Source: Flavobacteriaceae bacterium UBA1903 (GTDB taxonomy: Bacteria; Bacteroidota; Bacteroidia; Flavobacteriales; Flavobacteriaceae). Taken from it: a stretch of DNA of 64,000 bases. The stretch lies in the NCBI GenBank assembly GCA_002337605.1, contig DDGL01000016.1, forward strand, positions 96,973 to 160,972. Direction: 5' to 3'. Positions 59,406 through 64,000 of the stretch are shown in pieces. Below the pieces are notes generated by a model. It worked only from the letters and a program-made list of their open reading frames with translations, did not search any database and was not told the origin of the DNA. Made by a program: the position numbers and the translations under genes. The stretch's first letter is position 1, and each line of letters opens with the position of its first letter.

Positions 59406-59987
59406 ATGAGCCTAGAAAGAGAAGTCACTAAAAGAGCAGAAAACCGATGTGAATTATGCGGTGCTGAAGAAAAACTGAATGTATACCAGGTTCCCGAAAC
59501 CCCCGTTCGAATTGAAGGGGCTGAAGGTGCTATTTTGGTTTGCAATACCTGCGAATCTCAGTTTGATGCTGAAGAACGCGATGCAAATCACTGGCGTTGT
59601 TTGAATGATAGTATCTGGAGTCCCGTTGCAGCGGTAAAAGTGATGTCCTTTAGAATGTTACACAGATTAAAAGCAGAGGGTTGGCCACAAAACTTGCTGG
59701 ACATGATGTACTTAGAAGAGGACGAACGTGAGTGGGCAAAAGCAGCAGGAGATGCCGAAGATAAAAGCAAGCAGTTAATACATCGCGACAGCAACGGAAA
59801 TATTTTGCAGGCAGGGGACAGTGTCGTGCTTATTAAAGATCTAAAAGTGAAAGGCAGTAGTATGATCGCCAAACAAGGGACAGCCGTGCGTCGTATATCG
59901 CTGGACCACGAAAACGAAACCTACATTGAAGGAAAAGTAGACGGACAACAAATTGTTATTATTACGGAGTACGTAAAGAAGATTTAA
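59406..59987 (+). CDS. PhnA/YjdM-like zinc-ribbon protein
   Basis: 193 residues. N-terminal C4 zinc ribbon (NRCELCGAEEKL ... LVCNTCESQ) and C-terminal PhnA domain (~130-193): DSNGNILQAGDSVVLIKDLKVKGSSMIAKQGTAVRRISL ... ITEYVKKI. The middle ~80 residues are helical. Despite the historic name there is no phosphonate gene cluster here; function unknown. Ends at a strong terminator. Confidence 0.9.
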   Translation: MSLEREVTKRAENRCELCGAEEKLNVYQVPETPVRIEGAEGAILVCNTCESQFDAEERDANHWRCLNDSIWSPVAAVKVMSFRMLHRLKAEGWPQNLLDMMYLEEDEREWAKAAGDAEDKSKQLIHRDSNGNILQAGDSVVLIKDLKVKGSSMIAKQGTAVRRISLDHENETYIEGKVDGQQIVIITEYVKKI

Positions 59988-60010
59988 GTGTAACACCCCA
60001 ATTTATATAA

Positions 60011-60051
60011 AGAAAAACCTGTTTAATCTGAAAGATTGAACAGGTTTTTCT
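60011..60051. terminator. Bidirectional terminator
   Basis: A 19-bp stem (one G-T pair) AGAAAAACCTGTTTAATCT / AGATTGAACAGGTTTTTCT with a 3-nt loop. It serves the PhnA-like gene on the plus strand and the M20 dipeptidase on the minus strand. Confidence 0.93.
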
Positions 60052-60069
60052 TTGGTATGTATACAGTTT

Positions 60070-61458
60070 TTACTGTTTTAGCTTCGTAAATTCAGCGTAA
60101 AACTGAGGTATAGTTTCAATACCCTTTAAATAATTCCAAATCCCGAAATGCTCATTCGGGGAGTGGATGGCATCACTATCCAAACCAAAGCCCATTAAAA
60201 TAGTTTTGCTTTTTAGCTCTTTTTCAAACAACGCTACAATGGGGATACTTCCACCACTGCGTTGTGGTATTGGCGTTTTCCCAAAAGTGTTTTCATAGGC
60301 CTTACTCGCTGCCTGGTATCCAACGCTGTCAATTGGAGTAACGTATGCTTGTCCGCCATGGTGAGGCTTCACTTCAACTTTCACAGCCTTGGGAGCAATA
60401 CTTTCAAAATGATTTTTGAAGAGCTCGGTTATCTTTTTCCAGTCTTGGTCTGGTACCAATCGCATAGAAATTTTGGCATAGGCTTTACTGGCAATCACTG
60501 TTTTGGCACCTTCACCGGTATAACCGCCCCATATTCCGTTAACGTCCAGAGTTGGGCGAATGCTGTTTCGTTCGTTAGTACTATAACCGGCTTCTCCGTA
60601 CACATCTTCAATATCCAATGCTTTGCAATACGCTTCTTTGCTGAAAGGTGCTTCGGCCATTTTTGCGCGTTCTTCAGCTGAAAGTACTTCCACGGCGTCA
60701 TAAAATCCAGGGATGGTAATGTGATTGTTCTCATCGTGTAATGAAGCAATCATCTTCGTTAATACATTAACCGGGTTTGCTACCGCACCACCATACAAAC
60801 CACTGTGTAAATCTCGGTTGGGTCCCGTAACTTCCACTTCAACATAGCTCAACCCCCGTAATCCAGTAGTAATGCTTGGTATATCGGGAGCGATCATTCC
60901 TGTATCACTAATTAAAATAACATCGTTCGCCAGTTTTTCCTGATTGCGTTTTACAAACCATTCCAGGCTCTCGCTGCCTATTTCTTCTTCCCCTTCGATC
61001 ATAAATTTTACGTTGCAGGGTAATTGCCCTGTTTCGGTCATATATTCCAGGGCTTTTACGTGCATGTACATCTGGCCTTTATCGTCGCAACTTCCGCGGG
61101 CAAAGATGGCGCCTTCCGGGTGTAGTTCAGTCTTCTTAATAACAGGGTCAAATGGCGGGCTGTGCCATAGGTCCAGAGGATCTGGTGGTTGCACGTCGTA
61201 ATGGCCATATACCAATACTGTGGGTAAATTTTTATCTAGTATTCTTTCTCCAAAGACAATAGGGTACCCTGGTGTTTCACAGATTTCAACAGCATCACAT
61301 CCGGCTTTTTCTAAGCTTTCTTTAACAACAGATGCCGTTGTAATCACATCCTTTTTATAAGCTGAATCTGCTGAAATAGATGGGATTTTTAATAATTCAA
61401 TAAGTTCGTCTATAAATCGTTGCTTGTGTTCTTCTATATAGGGTTTTGCGCTTTTCAT
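60070..61458 (-). CDS. M20-family dipeptidase
   Basis: 462 residues. Zinc ligands in VYGHYDVQPPDPLDLWHSPPF (H-x-D), FARGSCDDKGQMY (the bridging Asp), FMIEGEEEIGSESLEWF (catalytic Glu and Glu ligand), ISDTGMIAPD and SIPIVALFEKELKSKTILMGFG ... AIHSPNEHFGIWNYLKGIE (final His). The lid domain includes LHSGLYGGAVANPVNVL. A cytosolic peptidase of the carnosinase/PepV-like group, cleaving dipeptides. Confidence 0.94.
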   Translation of the reverse strand: MKSAKPYIEEHKQRFIDELIELLKIPSISADSAYKKDVITTASVVKESLEKAGCDAVEICETPGYPIVFGERILDKNLPTVLVYGHYDVQPPDPLDLWHSPPFDPVIKKTELHPEGAIFARGSCDDKGQMYMHVKALEYMTETGQLPCNVKFMIEGEEEIGSESLEWFVKRNQEKLANDVILISDTGMIAPDIPSITTGLRGLSYVEVEVTGPNRDLHSGLYGGAVANPVNVLTKMIASLHDENNHITIPGFYDAVEVLSAEERAKMAEAPFSKEAYCKALDIEDVYGEAGYSTNERNSIRPTLDVNGIWGGYTGEGAKTVIASKAYAKISMRLVPDQDWKKITELFKNHFESIAPKAVKVEVKPHHGGQAYVTPIDSVGYQAASKAYENTFGKTPIPQRSGGSIPIVALFEKELKSKTILMGFGLDSDAIHSPNEHFGIWNYLKGIETIPQFYAEFTKLKQ

Positions 61459-61604
61459 ACTTCGGCAGAGTTTATCCTGTGCTTGTCAAAGGGCTCACCT
61501 TCGAAACAAGCGGAAAAATTTTAAGGTTAATGTTCAGTTTTCCGCTAAGTTACAAAAAGCACATTTTTTAAAAGAAAGATTGCTTGTAAATAAAAATAGT
61601 TCTT

Positions 61605-61612
61605 TATATTTG
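61605..61612 (+). promoter_or_regulatory. Promoter of tRNA-Leu
   Basis: TATATTTG (61605-61612), exact TAnnTTTG, with CTTG (61583-61586) 18 nt upstream as a -33 box. Transcription would start ~25 nt before the tRNA. Confidence 0.75.
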
Positions 61613-61642
61613 CCGTCCCTTAACGGGATTACTGGAACAGCC

Positions 61643-61724
61643 GCGGATGTGGTGGAACTGGTAGACATGCTAGACTTAGGATCTAGTGCCGCAAGGCGTG
61701 CAGGTTCGATTCCTGTCATCCGCA
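61643..61724 (+). tRNA. tRNA-Leu (TAG)
   Basis: 82 nt with the long variable arm of class II tRNAs (TGCCGCAAGGCG). Acceptor GCGGATG / CATCCGC with discriminator A; anticodon arm CTAGA-CTTAGGA-TCTAG gives anticodon TAG; T arm GCAGG-TTCGATT-CCTGT. CCA is not encoded. Confidence 0.95.
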
Positions 61725-61744
61725 CACTTCGACTGCGCTCAGTG
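61725..61744. repeat. TCGACTGCGCTCAG element at tRNA-Leu 3' end
   Basis: CACTTCGACTGCGCTCAGTG begins at the base after the tRNA discriminator. The same kind of element follows the tRNA-Asp remnant at 32534. Confidence 0.85.
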
Positions 61745-61756
61745 CAGGCGAATTTA

Positions 61757-61787
61757 AAAGACTCAACTAAAAGTTGGGTCTTTTTTT
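61757..61787 (+). terminator. Terminator of tRNA-Leu
   Basis: AAAGACTCAACT-AAA-AGTTGGGTCTTT followed by T-run, 33 nt after the tRNA. Confidence 0.9.
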
Positions 61788-61908
61788 ATGGATACTAGTA
61801 AGACAGGAATTGAAGTTTATCCGGTACTTATGGGATTCTTGTCGTTAATGTTATAGCTTTGAATAATACACTGTCTAAAAAGCTTCTTAGAAATGAGAAA
61901 CTTTTTTA

Positions 61909-61937
61909 TTTGAAACCTTTTTTAATTCTTACCTTTG
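61909..61937 (+). promoter_or_regulatory. Promoter of a 27-residue peptide gene
   Basis: TTTG (61909-61912), 17 nt, TACCTTTG (61930-61937). Both boxes fit the Bacteroidota promoter consensus and the start codon at 61960 follows 22 nt after the -7 box, so the downstream small frame is probably expressed. Confidence 0.6.
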
Positions 61938-61959
61938 TCAAAAATTAAATTTATTGAAT

Positions 61960-62043
61960 ATGGGCTTAGGTGCTTTAGCTGTTGGTACAGCGTTGTTATG
62001 TTTGTTTATTGGAATTGTTATTGAAATAAAAGAGCGTTTCTAG
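61960..62043 (+). CDS. Small membrane peptide, 27 residues
   Basis: ATG 61960 to TAG 62041-62043. The peptide starts MGLGALAVGTALLCLFIGIV and ends with a charged tail (EIKERF): a single membrane helix with a basic/acidic C-terminus. It has its own promoter-like sequence and an A-rich leader and is the only candidate gene in the ~390 nt between the tRNA-Leu terminator and the endonuclease-family gene. Could be a regulatory membrane microprotein or a toxin-like peptide; the evidence does not discriminate, and chance cannot be excluded. Confidence 0.45.
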   Translation: MGLGALAVGTALLCLFIGIVIEIKERF

Positions 62044-62198
62044 ACACTGTTTTTAAGAGGCTTTATAATTTGATTAACTGCTGTTCTGGTGGTTGTGATT
62101 CTTACCTAGTGTACATAGAAGTAGCTGTTTTTTAGCAATTCAAGAAAATAAAATAATGGCTACTGAACAGTCCAAAAATGGGGCTGATTTCGATTAAA
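62044..62198. other. Intergenic, no further features
   Basis: About 155 nt between the small frame and the stop of the endonuclease/phosphatase-family gene. No hairpin terminator or promoter consensus was recognised. Confidence 0.4.
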
Positions 62199-63239
62199 TT
62201 AATCTGCCCGCTCTATCAACTCTTCAATTTCCTCCTTGTCATCTCCGTTTAAAGGTGTCTTCGTTGCTTTTTCCGCTTTTTTTTTAAGATGAATTTCATA
62301 ATACATTGCAAAATGGTCGCTTCCAAAATACCTGGTGCGCTCCATTACTTTCGCAAATAAGTCTTTGGTATGAAATAAGTGGTCTAAAGGAAACCGCATC
62401 AACCTGTAGCCTGCGTGATAGGTCGGAAAAAAACCACGACCAATGCGGGGGTCTATCATTCCGGTCATTTTCTTTAGCAAGCGGGTGGTGCGACTCCAAA
62501 CCACGTCGTTCATGTCGCCACAGACCACAGCGGGTCTGTTTAGGTTTCTTATGTGTTTTCCTGTTAGGATAAGTTCTGCATCACGTTCTTTGCTGGTTTC
62601 ATTTTCAGTAGGACTGGGCGGAGCAGGGTGTAAGCAGGCAAAAAATATTTTTTTACCATTGTCCAGCCTGTAGTCAAAATAAATGGAAGGCACGTCTTCT
62701 TCAATCTGATATTGTGAAGAAACATTTTCAAGTTCTTTTTTAGCATACAGGTGCATCCCATAGTAATTTTCGAGCGGAATTTTAACTGAAAACGGATAGG
62801 TTTCTTCAAGCGAAGAAATCCCTTCTTCCCATGCATTGTTGGACTCCATAGTTAGAATGAGGTCGGGGTCGTACTTCTTACATTCAGCTAAAAATTTGTC
62901 GTATTCCTTGTTGTCCTGAAGTACATTACCAGCCAAGATTGAAACACAACCGTCACTTGGGAAATCGGGTTTTTTCCTGGGATAGAACGAACTGTATTTG
63001 TACACTTTGTGCAATTGATAAATGATGCTGAATACAAGTCCGCCTGCTACAATCCATTCAAAAGTTGAAAATTGCCACCCAAAATAAGCCAGCAGGCCTA
63101 CTAAAATTACCTCTATAGCAATTGACTGTAAGCGAACAAAATCGGCCGTGCGAAAAAACCAATGCGGATTTCCGGTTGCTGGAAAGAATGCAGAAACTGT
63201 AAAGAAAATGCAGAAAATGTACAGTGCAATCATACTCAA
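62199..63239 (-). CDS. Endonuclease/exonuclease/phosphatase-family membrane protein
   Basis: 346 residues. Three N-terminal helices (~2-20, ~35-52, ~60-75) followed by an EEP domain: SILAGNVLQDN (N), LILTMESNNAW (Glu), FFACLHPAPPSP, VCGDMNDVVWS (D-x-N) and GYRLMRFPLDHLFHTKDL ... RTRYFGSDHFAMYYEIHL (the S-D-H catalytic end). Catalytic part probably faces the periplasm. It could hydrolyse phosphodiesters in nucleic acids or lipids. The C-terminal tail is acidic. Divergent from the decarboxylase gene. Confidence 0.88.
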   Translation of the reverse strand: MSMIALYIFCIFFTVSAFFPATGNPHWFFRTADFVRLQSIAIEVILVGLLAYFGWQFSTFEWIVAGGLVFSIIYQLHKVYKYSSFYPRKKPDFPSDGCVSILAGNVLQDNKEYDKFLAECKKYDPDLILTMESNNAWEEGISSLEETYPFSVKIPLENYYGMHLYAKKELENVSSQYQIEEDVPSIYFDYRLDNGKKIFFACLHPAPPSPTENETSKERDAELILTGKHIRNLNRPAVVCGDMNDVVWSRTTRLLKKMTGMIDPRIGRGFFPTYHAGYRLMRFPLDHLFHTKDLFAKVMERTRYFGSDHFAMYYEIHLKKKAEKATKTPLNGDDKEEIEELIERAD

Positions 63240-63322
63240 AAATAGTTTTTTTAAATTAGTATTTCATACGTATTTACAAACAATTAATAGTTTAAACTCT
63301 CCTCATTGCCTTTGTAAAACCG

Positions 63323-63330
63323 TAATTTTG
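63323..63330 (+). promoter_or_regulatory. -7 element of the decarboxylase gene
   Basis: TAATTTTG, exact TAnnTTTG, 31 nt before the ATG at 63362. The -33 box is poorly defined (TTG at 63306-63308 is only 14 nt away). Confidence 0.45.
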
Positions 63331-63361
63331 CCAAATAACTTTTATAGAATAAAAAGCTACA

Positions 63362-64000
63362 ATGCAATTGAAACCTAACGCAAAATTAGACCTCACAAAA
63401 GAAGAAATGACGGCTTATGGATATAGTGTCGTGGACGCTATTGTAGATCATTTTGATACCCAGGACCAGAAACTTCCAATCGCTCAGGCATCCAGAGCCG
63501 AAATGGACCACCTTTTTTTAGAAGAAGCCCCGGAAATGCCGAGCGACCCGCAGGGAGTATTAAATTTTGTATTGAAAAATGTAATGGCGCAAAGCCAGAT
63601 TGTATCGCATCCAAAATCCTTTTCGTTTGTACCCGGACCAAGCAACTACATTAGTGCAATGGCCGATACATTGGCTACAGGCTTCAATATATTTTCCGGA
63701 GGGTGGGCGGCTTCTCCTGCCGCTGCAGAGTTAGAGATCGTCACAATAGGCTGGTTGCTTAAGATATTCGGATTTCCTAAGAAAAAGGGAGGAGGGATAT
63801 TTACCAGTGGAGGTTCTATGGCAAACCTAACTGCTGTTGCTACTGCGAGACGTATTAAATGTGGAGAAGATTTCAGCAAGGCGGTTATTTATCTTTCAGA
63901 CCAGGCACACTCGTCCAATATTAAAGCGATTAGAGTATTAGGTTTTAGAAAAGAGCAGATACGTATTATCCCTACCGACGGAGAATTCAAGTTTGCCATT
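63362..64000 (+). CDS. PLP-dependent (aromatic-L-amino-acid type) decarboxylase, 5' part
   Basis: The first 213 codons; the gene runs off the right edge. MQLKPNAKLDLTKEEMTAYGYSVVDAIVDHF, HPKSFSFVPGPSNYISAMADTLATGFNIFSGGWAASPAAAELEIVTIGWLLK and GGIFTSGGSMANLTAVATAR are characteristic of group II decarboxylases (DDC/GadB-like; the GGSxAN loop binds the PLP phosphate) and DQAHSSNIKAIRVLGF contains the histidine that stacks on PLP. The PLP lysine lies beyond the window. The substrate cannot be assigned. Confidence 0.87.
   Translation, partial: MQLKPNAKLDLTKEEMTAYGYSVVDAIVDHFDTQDQKLPIAQASRAEMDHLFLEEAPEMPSDPQGVLNFVLKNVMAQSQIVSHPKSFSFVPGPSNYISAMADTLATGFNIFSGGWAASPAAAELEIVTIGWLLKIFGFPKKKGGGIFTSGGSMANLTAVATARRIKCGEDFSKAVIYLSDQAHSSNIKAIRVLGFRKEQIRIIPTDGEFKFAI

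Noticed and set aside
60262..60681. 139-codon plus-strand frame opposite the M20 dipeptidase
   Set aside because: Shadow frame; rich in Phe/Cys/Trp from antisense reading, no family match visible.

Overview
The window looks like the chromosome of a Bacteroidota bacterium, most likely a marine member of the Flavobacteriaceae. The signs are a secreted protein with a type IX secretion (Por) C-terminal domain, many 'SCxx' lipoproteins, promoters of the Bacteroidota form (TTTG, about 17-19 nt, TAnnTTTG), A-rich leaders instead of strong Shine-Dalgarno sites, an alpha subunit of DNA polymerase III with an N-terminal exonuclease domain, a long-tailed ribosomal protein S16, and two BlaI / M56-peptidase pairs. 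Most of the window is ordinary core genome. I see no rRNA, CRISPR array, recognisable transposase or integrase.

Layout. 1-5.3 kb: a LuxE-like acyltransferase (cut by the window edge), a T9SS cargo protein, an OmpR-type two-component pair and a MurG-like glycosyltransferase. 5.4-10.1 kb: trmB, a LysE-type exporter and an alkyltransferase-like DNA-repair protein, then an iron-sulfur / redox block (Mrp, NifU-like scaffold, thioredoxin-reductase-like ferredoxin reductase, 2Fe-2S ferredoxin). 10.1-15.6 kb, all minus strand: GDSL lipoprotein, metallophosphoesterase, DUF3050 protein, glutaryl-CoA dehydrogenase type enzyme, then TrmN6-type methyltransferase, rimM and rpsP. 15.7-23.4 kb: envelope lipoproteins, a ferritin-like stress protein, dnaE and a NUDIX remnant. 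23.4-27.3 kb: bestrophin channel, trxA, clpP, an IVS-type four-helix-bundle protein, a DUF58 protein and tRNA-Asp.

27.3-32.7 kb is the clearest accessory segment. A three-gene operon (CHASE2-like membrane protein, FecR-like exported protein, exported TPR-CHAT protease) lies between tRNA-Asp and a second copy of the tRNA 3' end plus its terminator. It looks like a small cargo island without its own recombinase, and may be a periplasmic caspase-like surveillance or stress module.

32.8-44 kb: nitroreductase, lipoprotein, DUF456 protein, an alpha/beta hydrolase with two NTF2-like proteins, a BlaI/M56/TPR operon, then a glycosyltransferase and a flippase-like membrane protein. 44-51.6 kb: ruvC, hemW, a cyclase-family hydrolase and a tight run of small genes ending in a membrane-anchored MutS-like ATPase. 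51.7-64 kb: NTF2-like protein, ATP-grasp enzyme, M23 peptidase, DUF4407 protein, a second BlaI/M56 pair with two clear operators, PhnA-like protein, M20 dipeptidase, tRNA-Leu, a 27-residue membrane peptide gene, an endonuclease/phosphatase-family protein and the start of a PLP-dependent decarboxylase.

Short dispersed palindromes (TCCCGATAGCTATCGGGA, TCGACTGCGCTCAG and TCCGCC/GGCGGA types) recur between genes, at tRNA 3' ends and once inside dnaE. All functional calls rest on reading motifs by eye; no database search was possible.
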